The notes: generated by a model from the letters alone, not told the origin. Counted from the first letter of the stretch, positions 1 through 10,022 are shown. The stretch is 64,000 nt of DNA from Chaetoceros tenuissimus (GCA_021927905.1 BLLK01000027.1:124001-188000), one strand, 5' to 3'. Made by a program: numbers and translations.

Positions 1-1601
1 GCGAGAAGTGTCTTACCGGTTCCCTATCAAAACAAATCATTTGAAAGAATCAGAATTTCGAAAAAAGTATGAAAGTTGGAGGCGCATCAAAAACAAATTA
101 AGAATCTTACCGGAGGTCCACATAGCAATGCTCCCTTTGGAATCTTAGCTCCCAACTTTGTAAATCTACTAGAATCTTTCAGAAAGTCAACAAACTCCAT
201 AATTTCTTTTTTCGCTTCTTGACAACCCGCAACATCGGCAAAGGTAACATTCACATCTTCTTTGTTAACCTTCTTGGCATTGCTTTTACCAACCTGAAAG
301 ATACCACCCATTCCTCCACGGCCGCCTCCAGCTCCACCCATGCCTCCCATACCACGCATCATGTAAGCCATGACACCAATCATCAAAAGTGCTGGCGCGG
401 ATTTCATTAACTCAAGAGCCCAATTAGTTTCATTAGCATATTGAACTGGAACATAATCTCTTGGCATAATACCCAGATCTTGCTGAGACTTTGACAGCTT
501 CTCTTCAAATGATTCAACGCTCCCAATGTGGAAATGATAAACAAGTTGTCTATTTGGTTGACTAGCTATTCTTCCTGCCAATCCCTGTGCAGGTGTGCTT
601 GACATTGAAGATTCATTTGTAGATTCGGATGTGGAACCCATGTCCATTACTGTTTCGTCTGCAAAAGGATCACTGGAATCAATTTTGCGATTTCTAGATA
701 AACTTCCAGACATGCCCATGCCATTAGGCAGCCCATTAGTTCCTCCTCTTCCACCACTACTAAGTGGAACACCTGGACTTCCTGGTTTCAAAAAGACTCT
801 AGCCGTCTTCCCGTTAATCACAACGATACGATCTACATCACCTGGTTCTAGAATATGGTTGTAAAAGTCACTCCATGTTATTTCACGTCCATTTCCAGTA
901 GTCTCTTCTTCGATCATAGATCTTGCAGCTAAAACAAGAAGTAAAAGTGCTGCAGCCGACATGACTTGATTGTCATCATCTTTGTTGTTTTTACCTCCTC
1001 CAGAAGAAGATGCCTTTTTCTTATCCTTTATATGTGCAAATGGATCATCTTTCTTAGAAGAGCTATTAGAGGCTTTTGAACTCTTTTTAGAATTCTTTGG
1101 ACCTTTATTCTTTGGAAAGAAATTTTCAAAACCTAAGTGAAAATAAAGAAAAAGGTGGTGAGGAGATTATTTATACTCTGGCATAATGTGTATCAGAGTG
1201 TAGTGTTACTTACCCTTTGGAACCTTTGCTTTATGCAGAACCCATGCTGTTAAATCACTAAAAAAGCTTGTATTCTTTTCTTGAGTTTCAGCCAACTTTT
1301 GATAGTTGAGATTCATTTGCACAGCAGTAAGCTTTTCTTTCTCAGAGAAACGATTTTGTTGATGTATATTTCTACGCTGAGTATTGCGTGAAAAATTTAT
1401 ATTCACTTTTGATTGCATTGCCTTTACATCTTCTACCATTCTCTTCTGAAGACCTCCTTGCTGTACCTTACTAGAGTTCCATCTATTTAACAATGGCTGA
1501 CAAGGCTGAGCATTTTGATTGTACGTTTTTCGAAGATTATTTTTAGATGATGTTTTGAAAGTGACTCTAGATCCAGTGCGCACGGAGAGGAGTCTACTCA
1601 T
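1..1601 (-). CDS. Mitochondrial m-AAA protease (FtsH/AFG3-like), 5' part
   Basis: Membrane-anchored AAA+ zinc metalloprotease subunit of the mitochondrial inner membrane, which degrades misfolded membrane proteins and processes imported ones. The gene enters the window from its 5' end; the rest of the ATPase domain and the protease domain lie beyond base 1. Exons are 1214-1601, 111-1132 and 1-23 (introns 81 and 87 nt), and phases agree. The Arg/Ser-rich N-terminus (MSRLLSVRTGSR) looks like a mitochondrial presequence. VPKGFENFFPK, split across intron 1, matches the AFG3 signature. A TM segment (AAALLLLVLAA), an intermembrane-space domain and a second TM followed by a Gly/Met-rich linker precede the AAA start TFADVAGCQEAK. 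The Walker A motif GPPGTGKTLLA is divided by intron 2. Family assignment is secure; the choice between AFG3 and other m-AAA paralogues rests on this N-terminal part only. Confidence 0.93.
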
Positions 1602-2016
1602 ATTTGAAAAGTTTTGAAATCTACCTAGACTTCTTTGAATTGATTGATGCTATGGACAACTATAAGCCTTTTCTTGTGAACTATTTCATCAACCACAAGT
1701 GTTTTGTATTTGGTTACAAGTGTGTGTCATGTTTTGATGAAGAGAATGTTCTTCTCTCTTCTTCTCTCCGTCGTTCGTTTTGTGTGTCAGCACTCCGTCA
1801 GTGCTAAGTGGCAATCACACTAGCTACTCTAACAGAAACCCTACCTGACGAGGAGATAAAGTTGAAAGTGTGATATCCTTTTTAGGGTGGTACGTACTAC
1901 TTCTACCCTATTGGGTATTGTTATTGTTTGCAATGATGCAATCATTCTGCAAAAAATGGAAGTATGGTGATAAATATAATTTAATTTTATTCATTGAAAA
2001 TCTTTTGTTGCTCCTT
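1602..2016. other. Intergenic, 5' side of the FtsH/AFG3 gene
   Basis: This stretch of 415 bases lies upstream of the m-AAA protease and downstream of the aspartyl protease. No convincing coding sequence is visible. A TACGTAC motif at 1891-1897 is one of several found upstream of genes in this window. The AT-rich end next to the protease stop codon is probably its 3' untranslated region. Confidence 0.5.
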
Positions 2017-3723
2017 TCATGCCTCGAATTTACAATCGCTCAATGCAAGGCCAAGTCTCCGTTTCTCAACATCAAACATAATATCATGACCAGTCATTGC
2101 ATTGGCACCGATCACCATGTAATTTGATGTCTCGTCCATATGAAAACGGTTCGAATAAACTTTTGATTTTGCACTCCAAAGCATGTATTGCTTGGGAGGA
2201 ATTTCCAACAATATATCATTTGGATGATCCAAGTCAAGAGAGTTCGCAAGCCCTGGGAGACTGTTTCCACTACTGTCCATAAGTTCATCGTCCGTAGTCG
2301 AGTAGGCCGCCTTTAATTGGATTACAATTGTTGGGTAATCAGTATATGGATTAGTTTCTCCTTCTCGCTTTGGCAAAATTGGATGGAATTCGAATCCCAT
2401 CAATTCTCTGAAAGCTGTTTTGAATGGGGCTGAGATGGAGCTGCTGAAATAGCTCTCGGTTGTACCAGAGTCTACAATCACGCCTTCTCTGTTCGTTGCC
2501 CCTAAATTTAATTCTAACTTCTGAATATTAGATGGCAAGCTTTTTGTAGTATTGGAATTGGATTCTTCCGAATCTCCGTCATCTAGTCTTCGGCTATTCT
2601 CAGAAGATTTCAAATAGATTGCATTCACAGTGACTCCATACCATCCATCAATATCAAACATATCTGCGTACACCATTTTGCTCTTATGCATACCAACATT
2701 TGTTCCTCCCAAAGTTACTGCCCCAGCATGACTACCAGCTCTTTCGATCTTCTCCGAATGAATGAAACACAGAGAAAAGGCTTCCTTGTCAATCTTGCCT
2801 TTCTTGTACATTTGTTTCCAAAAGGATCTTTCTGAATTTTCCATTCCACAAATCCCATCTGCCAATTGTGTCTTGAATAAACCTGTAATCTTGTACTGGC
2901 ATCCAAAATTCATTTCAAAACCATAATCCTTGGCCCAGAATTTGTCATTCTCATGTTCCTCTTCATATTCCTCCTCGGCTTCTTCTGCTTCCTCCATAAA
3001 AGTTTCTTCCATTGATTCCGTATCCTGCTGCATATTGCGCAGACCACCACCACTCTGAGCTATCGTGTCCGCATTCCCTAGGTTTCTAGTTTGTCGTTCT
3101 CTGTGTTCAGCTTTATCATGTTCACCTCCAATATATACCCAGTCGACTACCTCGTATGCACTCCACGAAGAGCCCTCTGCATAGCCCATATGAATGCCAC
3201 AGAAATTAAAATCTTCAGCGTGCTTACATTTACCTAACCAGCATTCCGAACACTGTTGTAAATGGAAAGAGACACTATTTTCATCCTTGAAGAAATTATC
3301 AGTGTGATAATTCGCCCCACAATCTTTACAAGGATCGCATGGAAAGGCTGTTAAATCAGATCCTGTATCCACAATGACTGTTTGTCTCTGTGCGTCAGGT
3401 GTGCCTACCCAAATATCGACATAATGCGTACCGATTCCTTGATATAGTTCAGCATGAGGTAAAATTTTACTTGTACGTCTTGGTGTTTGAATTTTACTAA
3501 TGTCATCGTTATATGCATCACCTTCTCTAAGGCGCCGTTCTCTGTGATGTCTCTCTAAGAACTGTTCATGGTTCATGAGTGGAAAAGAAATAATTCTATT
3601 GTTCTGGAGGCTTTTGTTAGTTTCTTTCTCATTGATGTCCAACTTCGCGTCTTGAGAAGCATTCGTTATGGTGATTTTGAGGAATACTAGCAGTGCCAGT
3701 AACAATGATTGAATAGCCTTCAT
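2017..3723 (-). CDS. Pepsin-family aspartyl protease, plasmepsin V/ASP5-like
   Basis: Secretory-pathway aspartyl endopeptidase (A1 family). I start at the ATG at 3723 because it opens a clear signal peptide (MKAIQSLLLALLVFLKITIT); an in-frame start 24 codons upstream has none. A propeptide with RERRLR is followed by the first catalytic motif VDTGSDLTAFPC (Asp119) and the second VDSGTTES (Asp418). After the first motif comes a Cys-rich insert (CDPCKDCG, then CSECWLGKC and CGIHMGYAEGSSW), an arrangement I associate with plasmepsin V of Plasmodium, ASP5 of Toxoplasma and related stramenopile enzymes rather than cathepsin D. An acidic insert of about 50 residues (EEAEEAEEEYEEEHE) sits in the N-terminal lobe. 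The protein has 568 residues and no obvious C-terminal membrane anchor. Substrate unknown. Confidence 0.88.
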   Translation of the reverse strand: MKAIQSLLLALLVFLKITITNASQDAKLDINEKETNKSLQNNRIISFPLMNHEQFLERHHRERRLREGDAYNDDISKIQTPRRTSKILPHAELYQGIGTHYVDIWVGTPDAQRQTVIVDTGSDLTAFPCDPCKDCGANYHTDNFFKDENSVSFHLQQCSECWLGKCKHAEDFNFCGIHMGYAEGSSWSAYEVVDWVYIGGEHDKAEHRERQTRNLGNADTIAQSGGGLRNMQQDTESMEETFMEEAEEAEEEYEEEHENDKFWAKDYGFEMNFGCQYKITGLFKTQLADGICGMENSERSFWKQMYKKGKIDKEAFSLCFIHSEKIERAGSHAGAVTLGGTNVGMHKSKMVYADMFDIDGWYGVTVNAIYLKSSENSRRLDDGDSEESNSNTTKSLPSNIQKLELNLGATNREGVIVDSGTTESYFSSSISAPFKTAFRELMGFEFHPILPKREGETNPYTDYPTIVIQLKAAYSTTDDELMDSSGNSLPGLANSLDLDHPNDILLEIPPKQYMLWSAKSKVYSNRFHMDETSNYMVIGANAMTGHDIMFDVEKRRLGLALSDCKFEA

Positions 3724-4131
3724 GATATTAATCTTGTGATTCTGTTCGTTCTTGATAAAATTCAATACAAAGGTGTCTAGGCAAATAGACTCCAAACAAT
3801 TATACCTTTTCCAGCAAACAGTTTTCTGTTTCGAGTTTCTTTTGTTCGTTGCTCGTTGACAGACTTTCCTATCTCGGTCGAACTAACAGAGTTTTGTGAC
3901 CAAAGTAACTGCTGGATGACTGCTTACTGCGACACATTGCGGTGAGTTGCATAAAGTAATAGGTTCTGAGTAACTAAAATTTACGACTGACAGACGAAAA
4001 GGGTTCCTAAGGTACCTACGAGCTCACCCTTTCATTCATTTTGATTCATTGGACTGGTTTTAGTCGAAGTATATACTTTACAACCATACATTATTAGTAT
4101 CTTGTTGCACTATTACACTTTTCTGAACAGA
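3724..4131. other. Divergent intergenic region
   Basis: Shared upstream region between the aspartyl protease (leftward) and the MSS51-C-domain gene (rightward), 408 bases. No RNA gene or transposon is recognised. A GGTACCTACG stretch lies near 4010. It presumably carries both promoters. Confidence 0.4.
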
Positions 4132-5688
4132 ATGAACCCACACGAAAATCAAGACACCGAGAATGGCGAGGGCATGAATCCGGGCTACACCCCATTTGAG
4201 GAAATTCCATATACATATGCATCAGCTTCGATATCAGATGATTCTGAGAGAGGCCCTACTTTCACCTTCATGGAGAATAGTGCTGTTGAAGATGGATACC
4301 AATATGGCTTTTTACCACAAGTAGATGATGATGACGATGACGATAGTTATGACGAGACTCAACCCCATGAAGAAACCTTTTATGCAAATAATATTGGTGG
4401 TGAAAATAATGAGGAGAATAATGAGATGGGCGTTTGCTCAAATGAAAATATGAATTCGCATGACAATGATTTTCATTTGATAGCGGAGCAAGCACTGCAA
4501 TCACTCGAATTGGAATACAATGAAACAAAAGAATTTGATACAATTCGCAAGACCATTTTGGATTCAGAATCACAACAAGACCAAAATGGAGTTGATTGCA
4601 GTGACGTCGATGAATTAGAAAACGACACTGACTTGAACGGAGAGAGCAATGATATTACCATATCGAAAAAGATACCAGAAATAGATACTGATGCAGTGGC
4701 AAAAGCAGTGCAAAAAATATCACTTTCTGCCCCAAATCTGGAAAAGAAATTCTCAAATTGGAGCCCTACAGATCCATCCTATAATGTTTTGACTATTCCT
4801 GATAATCACTCTCTCATTCCTTCCAATTCCTTGTTGGCATTCAAGCGAAATACAACAAAAGCCAAAGCCTCTTCAGCAAATTTGACTAGATCCACAACAT
4901 TGGCAGAAGCACTCCAAGTGCTGTACAAATTAGACTCAAAACAAGTTGGATTAGATGCTGTTTGCCCAATTTATGATGAAGACGAAATATTTGTCATCCA
5001 TTGTATTGGTGCTGATCTTGTGGAATGTCAAACTGTGGAAACTATACGAAAAGCATTTCAACCAATTGTAAAGTGGATGCATCAATACCAGCATTTTGAG
5101 TATGGAATGCAAAATAATAATGATACTGCAACAAAGAATACCGAGAGCACAGAAATGCAATGGCCTAAACACTTGAGAATTGAATTATTAGGGCCATGTG
5201 TGCCACTACATTCTACTAAATTTGGAGTGATAAATTTATTACCGAGTAATACACCTGGTCGGCTGGAAAGTGCAACGGTTGTTTGTAAGAACTGTATGTA
5301 CCACGACTTATTGAATGAGCTTGAGGTCAAGAGTAAAAATGATACAAATGAGCAGCCAGTTCAGTCGCTTGAATTTCCAAACTTGGTCGTTGTTTTTAAC
5401 GCAGGGATTTGGGGCTACGATTCTTGGCATCCAACGTTGAAGAAAATGTTCACTTTTCAAAGACCAATACCATTTGTTATCACAGCATATACCCTTTATG
5501 AATGTGAAGACGACTTGGAAGTATTGGAGGAATTGCTAGAAACATCATTAGACAAAAGTTCTAGTCGTTATTTATGGGGTCCAAGGTTGAATCCATATGC
5601 TAGTAGGGTCGAGAGAGAAACCAAAAGCAGCAGCAACATTTACTATGAAAATGGGGCGTGGCAAGCCTATATTTTTGGAGATTTATAA
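4132..5688 (+). CDS. MSS51 C-terminal-domain protein (MYND-associated type)
   Basis: Single-exon protein of 518 residues from the ATG at 4132; the reading frame is open further upstream but has no earlier ATG. The first ~220 residues are acidic and low in complexity, with a run of eight or nine Asp/Ser codons (DDDDDDDS). The C-terminal half has the features of the MSS51-like C-terminal domain found with MYND zinc fingers: LRIELLGPCVPLH, then FPNLVVVFNAGIWGYDSWHPTL and PIPFVITAYTLYECEDD. No Cys-rich MYND finger is present here. Members with the finger are linked to mitochondrial translation in yeast or are methyltransferase-like regulators, but function is not transferable. It converges on the bestrophin gene, with only 23 bases between the stop codons. 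Confidence 0.72.
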   Translation: MNPHENQDTENGEGMNPGYTPFEEIPYTYASASISDDSERGPTFTFMENSAVEDGYQYGFLPQVDDDDDDDSYDETQPHEETFYANNIGGENNEENNEMGVCSNENMNSHDNDFHLIAEQALQSLELEYNETKEFDTIRKTILDSESQQDQNGVDCSDVDELENDTDLNGESNDITISKKIPEIDTDAVAKAVQKISLSAPNLEKKFSNWSPTDPSYNVLTIPDNHSLIPSNSLLAFKRNTTKAKASSANLTRSTTLAEALQVLYKLDSKQVGLDAVCPIYDEDEIFVIHCIGADLVECQTVETIRKAFQPIVKWMHQYQHFEYGMQNNNDTATKNTESTEMQWPKHLRIELLGPCVPLHSTKFGVINLLPSNTPGRLESATVVCKNCMYHDLLNELEVKSKNDTNEQPVQSLEFPNLVVVFNAGIWGYDSWHPTLKKMFTFQRPIPFVITAYTLYECEDDLEVLEELLETSLDKSSSRYLWGPRLNPYASRVERETKSSSNIYYENGAWQAYIFGDL

Positions 5689-5711
5689 TTAAGGTACTTT
5701 ATATTTAACCC

Positions 5712-7163
5712 CTATTTTGACCCAAAGAGATGTTCTTGTGATCCCGTGCTTTGTTCTTTCGTATTTTGCAATGTCACATCTTCAGAACCTAAGCTAGATG
5801 TTCTTTCTCTTGAACTCTGACAGAGTCTCCGTGTACTTTTTGTATTGGTGCACTGCCCTTCTTCTTTTGAATATTGTCGAATTAAGAATTCTTTCCTCAT
5901 AACCTGATCGTACTCAAACACATATTTGCGATCCGAATGGACAGCTCTCTTGTATATTTCTTGAGTTCTGGAAACAATATCAAGGCAGATTTTATCAAGA
6001 TCAATGTCGGCTTTGTCATATCCGAATGGATCTTCTATTTCACATGCCATGGTTTCCATTCCGACAATTGCGTAGTCCGCCAGTGTTGCAAGGATTATTG
6101 TGTACCATCCAAAAATTCCTACCCAATGAATAGGTAATATAATCAACCATAATATAATCAAAAATCTCAAATGCATTGTGTATATGATAGGAAGTGGTTG
6201 GTTTCGTATCTTCTCAGAAGTCCCGATAAAGCTTTGAATAGTTGGAAAACTTGTCTGGTTCATTGACTGGACCTGTGCATCTGTGAATTTGCCTTCTGCG
6301 ACCTTTTTAGTCAGGTAATATCTTATTACATCAATGCAAAATTGCGGCTTATCTTTTGCGCTTTCGATATGCATAATATCTTGCGTTGATAGGATTTCCC
6401 CAAGCTCGGGAATGCAATTATTTTCATTCCTTAATTTCAACTTGAGTAAATTAGGGATCGCCCCGATAAAACCTACAATCCGTCCAAGCTCTAATTTATC
6501 CTTTTCATTGGAAATTTTCATTTGATAACATATTTGACTTGTAATGTCTCTACTGGTGCCTCCTATTGAAGTCCAAGCAGTACGAGCTTCCCAGAAGCGA
6601 TCATAAGCATTATTTGCTCGGAATGCCATGAGAAGGAAAAGACCAAAACTTATTGCCGACAAAACATGGTCTTCCATAAAAATCCAAGAATCTTCGTTAC
6701 AGAAACGATTGGGATGCTCAGGGACGTCTTCCTGAACAACGCCACAGAAATTTGTAAATCTAGCCAATAAGACTACCACTGTATTGAACAGTAGGAAGAT
6801 GAAGACTATTTTGCGATTATGGTCAACATGCCAAGCTCTCATCGGAGTACTGAACCAACTATCCGTTGGTTCATATCTAATTATAGCACTCTTCTTGCGC
6901 AGTTCTTCTCTCTGATTGGCAGCCCGCTTGGCTTCCACACCAACCATATTTAGCACATCTTGCATCTCATAGGAGCACAGTGAGTCCTGTGATAATCTCC
7001 TCTTGCTTTCACTTTGTAAAAAAGAGGCAGCTTTTGTTGGGCCTTTCGGACCTCTGTCTACATTTGGACTCCTCATGTATTCAAAGTCAGCACTCAAAGG
7101 AGGAAGAATATCAACATCCTCTTCTTCCTCTATATTTGTTCCTTTATCAGGTGTTTCAGTCAT
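5712..7163 (-). CDS. Bestrophin-family anion channel
   Basis: Predicted pentameric anion/bicarbonate channel of the bestrophin/UPF0187 family, 483 residues, one exon. The family signature AFRANNAYDRFWEARTAW is intact and followed by SIGGTSRDITSQ. Membrane segments include FIFLLFNTVVVLLA, AISFGLFLLMA and FLIILWLIILPIHWVGIFGWY, and the conserved GMETMACEIEDPFG region follows. The N-terminus (MTETPDKGTNIEEEEDVD) is acidic and has no signal peptide, so it does not look like the thylakoid-targeted bestrophins described for algal carbon concentration; plasma membrane or endomembrane is more likely. The Ser/Thr-rich C-terminal tail may be regulatory. An LCIB-type carbonic anhydrase lies 1.7 kb upstream. 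Confidence 0.9.
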   Translation of the reverse strand: MTETPDKGTNIEEEEDVDILPPLSADFEYMRSPNVDRGPKGPTKAASFLQSESKRRLSQDSLCSYEMQDVLNMVGVEAKRAANQREELRKKSAIIRYEPTDSWFSTPMRAWHVDHNRKIVFIFLLFNTVVVLLARFTNFCGVVQEDVPEHPNRFCNEDSWIFMEDHVLSAISFGLFLLMAFRANNAYDRFWEARTAWTSIGGTSRDITSQICYQMKISNEKDKLELGRIVGFIGAIPNLLKLKLRNENNCIPELGEILSTQDIMHIESAKDKPQFCIDVIRYYLTKKVAEGKFTDAQVQSMNQTSFPTIQSFIGTSEKIRNQPLPIIYTMHLRFLIILWLIILPIHWVGIFGWYTIILATLADYAIVGMETMACEIEDPFGYDKADIDLDKICLDIVSRTQEIYKRAVHSDRKYVFEYDQVMRKEFLIRQYSKEEGQCTNTKSTRRLCQSSRERTSSLGSEDVTLQNTKEQSTGSQEHLFGSK

Positions 7164-7481
7164 CTCTATGCTATATGTGAATGCTAAGTGAGAAGTAGCA
7201 AAAGATGGAAAGTGTACACTTTGAAGGTATTGTAACTTTTGTGTAAGTATGGAAGCGCACAGTGAACAGTGAGTTGAGTGGTGAATGGTATTGCCGGAAA
7301 TTGGCTTACATACACATGTACGTATGTACTAAATAATTCGGCATTCGACTTATTTAGAATTTTGAATGTCGTAGTAAGCTATATTGTCTTTCATAATTAT
7401 ACATCACTATTAGTAGTGCAAAAACTCCAATCCTTCCAAGCACAATCGAGATGCAAAAATATTATTTATAAGTTTATATAT
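7164..7481. other. Intergenic, bestrophin promoter side
   Basis: This stretch of 318 bases holds no supported gene. A GTACGTATGTAC stretch at 7318-7329 lies about 155 bases upstream of the bestrophin start. Confidence 0.4.
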
Positions 7482-8594
7482 CTAATAGCCAGTTTCCCAG
7501 TCAACAACAAATGACATCTTTTCACCTTGAACAAACCTCTCGTAGTTTTTCTGAAAAATATTTGGCACCATGCATGGTTTTGTGACTCCAGATACATTAG
7601 GAGTAATCAAGACGTCTTTTCTATCCCATAACTCACTAGTCGAAGGGAGAGGTTCTGTCGCGAAAACATCAAGAATGGCAGCTTTTAGATAACCTTTTTC
7701 AAGTGCTTCTATCAAAGTAGATTCGTTGATTACGTCCCCTCTACCACAGTTTAAAAATACTGGAGATTTGCCCCCGCAAGCTATACTGGCTTCCTTTTAT
7801 ACGCTTCTTGAAAGCAAACCACGAGTCTCAGGAGTTGATGGCAAGACCGAAACTAGATAGTCAGCCGATTTCAGTGCATGTGATAAATCTGTCGTGCATT
7901 CATCGACACCAGTAGGTGCATCTATTCTTGAATGTTTCGTGTATGCAATGACTTTCATAGCAAAACCAAGTTTTGCTACTTTTGCTATACAACTTCCAAT
8001 ATCGCCACATCCTCCTAATATCACTAATGTCAAATCACTTAAGTTTCTATAACTTTTCAGAACGCCTAGATTTTCTCCCCATTTTCTTTTTACCTGGTTA
8101 TTATCCATGAGCTTGAAATTTCGCTCAAATGAAATGATTCTTCCAATCACCCATTCTGCAATGGGTTGTCCAAAGCAACCAGAAATTCGTGTAACTATGA
8201 ATGGAAAAGGTGCATCTCTTTGTTTAGAATCTTTCCAGGCTTTTAACGCATTGGACTTGAAGATAGCATCTACGCCTGCAAACGTAGACTGACACCACCT
8301 TAGCTTCTGTAATATATCTGGATCATGTTCGAGAATATTTGCCAAAATTTTTGGCTCTGTAATAAGTATTTCTGCCTCTTTCAGCACCTCAAAAGTACTT
8401 GGTTTCAAGCATGATGCATCGAAGTCAATGCTCTCCAACTCATTGTCATACAAATCTTGTATGTCAATGTCTAGATCGGCAAGAGTACTATGCAAATTTT
8501 GAATGGATGAAAATATTACTACCTTTGGCTGATGGTAGAGAGCTTTCACTGTAATTGGCAGAAGGATTGATAATGTCAATAGGAGATATTTCAT
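7482..8594 (-). pseudogene. D-2-hydroxyacid dehydrogenase-like gene with an in-frame stop
   Basis: NAD-dependent D-isomer 2-hydroxyacid dehydrogenase fold, which reduces 2-oxoacids. It starts with a hydrophobic leader (MKYLLLTLSILLPITVKA), has the Rossmann motif LGGCGDIGS, then VLPSTPETRGLLS. The frame is then interrupted by TAA at 7797-7799 and continues in the same frame as KSPVFLNCGRGDVINES, AAILDVFATEPLPS and DVLITPNVSGVTK, ending at 7482. No GT..AG intron that removes the stop and keeps phase is visible. The catalytic Arg (GRGD) and Glu (FATEP) are present, but the usual catalytic His of ITPHVSG is Asn (ITPNVSG). A stop plus a lost His suggests a decaying gene; read-through, an allelic stop or a sequencing error cannot be excluded. 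If the stop codon is ignored the frame spans 369 residues, close to the family length. Confidence 0.75.
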
Positions 8595-8906
8595 TTTAAT
8601 TGCGCTTGGTGCTTGGTGTTCTAGAGAGCTAATTTTTATTATCTATTATGCTCGGTTTGAACCTGCTTGCTTTTCTTCCTCTCGACGGACGGACGAGAGT
8701 GAACAAATTATTGTCCTAGTACGTCTTTTGTACCTGTCTCTTTCCATGTATGTCACTTTTCAAAAACAATGAATGTAATAAAAATAAGTATATGTAATTC
8801 TCAATTTACAACATTAATTAGCATCCAACTCGCCAACAACATACATTGTAGTTATTCATACTTATTCCAATGAATTTATTTTAGCCCTTTACTACGTTAT
8901 TTTCAT
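8595..8906. other. Intergenic, nothing recognised
   Basis: This stretch of 312 bases lies between the dehydrogenase start and the LCIB-type gene end. The part nearest the carbonic anhydrase gene is AT-rich and presumably its 3' untranslated region. A TAGTACGTC motif near 8718 is the only item noted. Confidence 0.35.
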
Positions 8907-10022
8907 TTAAACTTCAGTGTTATCTACCTTGAGGAATCTTGTAGATTTAGTTGGTTGGTAGTCTCTAGTAACTCCGAATGTCTCTCTAAATAGATCTCTC
9001 ATTTGACCGTTCTTATTACGAATCTGGAATGAGATTGGCTGAAAGAAACCATCAAACGGCTTTGGCATATTGATCTGGATTCCAGTGAGTAGAAGCAACT
9101 GTGAATCCTTGCCACCAAAGTCCATAGTGTTAATTGCATTCAACATGTCACGTCCAATATCGTGTGTGACTTTAGCCGCCATAGCTTGCATTGCATTTTC
9201 GCTTTCATTCTTCTTTGCGACAATCTTTGCTTGATGCTTCTTGATCTGATGCATAATGTATGTCATTTGTGCATCTTCTGCAGAATCAGCCATTTTTGGA
9301 AGAGGTTTTCCACTGCAACAGTGATTAAGTGCCCCAACTACAGCTCCACATGCACTTCCGTCATGATCCTGACCATCACGAGTGTATTTTCCAAGCTGGT
9401 TAGACTCGGATAAACCAATGTGAGGAGCCATAAGGATGAATAGATGTCCATTCTCAGGGACATGATGAGAGAAAGCAGCAAATCCAGTCTTTCCTGTGAA
9501 AGGGATACCAGCTAAACCACCCATGTGGAAAACTTCTCCAAGGTACTCTGCAAATAGCGCTGGAGTATCGTTTTCGTCATGATTGATTTCATCTGGGCAA
9601 ACACTCTGAGCAAAAAGAGTATTGTCATCATCGAGCCCATACTTCTCGATAACAGGAGCAACTTTAGCAAGTATTTCCTTCCCTGTTCCTGCACCTGGAA
9701 AATGTTTCTGCACCAAATCGAGGACTGACTTCTTTTGTTGCATAACCTTGGTAATCTCAGCGAGATCGATAGATCCATTATCATCAATGTTGGACCTTAG
9801 TTCACGGTAAGCCGCCTCGAAAGCAGCGACGTTGTCGAATTCTAGATCACTTGGTATGGATTTCTCGCTTGCTGGTGCAAATGCCACTGTTCTAGCTTTC
9901 TCTCTTGGGAGTGTTTTCTCACCACCTTTCTTCTCCAACACATCTTCTTGGACAGGTGGTTTAGAAGCGATCGGTGCTAGTGCAGCCTTTGTTGAATTGC
10001 ATCCCATACAAGAAGAAAACAT
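8907..10022 (-). CDS. LCIB/theta-type carbonic anhydrase with EF-hand-like loop
   Basis: Homologue of the limiting-CO2-inducible protein B/C family, whose members are zinc theta-carbonic anhydrases interconverting CO2 and bicarbonate in algal carbon-concentrating systems. 371 residues, one exon. Family blocks run in order: CPDEINHDE (142-150), FHMGGLAGIPFTGKTGFAAFSHHVP (165-189, Gly/His-rich), MAPHIGLS (198-205) and SACGAVVGALNHCC (224-237). The Cys and His residues in these blocks are the expected zinc ligands. Before the domain, NIDDNGSIDLAE (78-89) fits an EF-hand loop except for Asn at position 1, so calcium sensing is possible but unproven. The N-terminus MFSSCMGCNSTK has no signal peptide but has two Cys that could be acylated; a cytosolic or membrane-associated enzyme is suggested rather than a plastid one. 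A bestrophin gene lies 1.7 kb downstream. Confidence 0.9.
   Translation of the reverse strand: MFSSCMGCNSTKAALAPIASKPPVQEDVLEKKGGEKTLPREKARTVAFAPASEKSIPSDLEFDNVAAFEAAYRELRSNIDDNGSIDLAEITKVMQQKKSVLDLVQKHFPGAGTGKEILAKVAPVIEKYGLDDDNTLFAQSVCPDEINHDENDTPALFAEYLGEVFHMGGLAGIPFTGKTGFAAFSHHVPENGHLFILMAPHIGLSESNQLGKYTRDGQDHDGSACGAVVGALNHCCSGKPLPKMADSAEDAQMTYIMHQIKKHQAKIVAKKNESENAMQAMAAKVTHDIGRDMLNAINTMDFGGKDSQLLLLTGIQINMPKPFDGFFQPISFQIRNKNGQMRDLFRETFGVTRDYQPTKSTRFLKVDNTEV

Noticed and set aside
7778-7802. A 22-base GT..AG segment that might be an intron removing the dehydrogenase stop
   Set aside because: It is too short for splicing here and shifts the reading frame, destroying the conserved downstream GRGD region.
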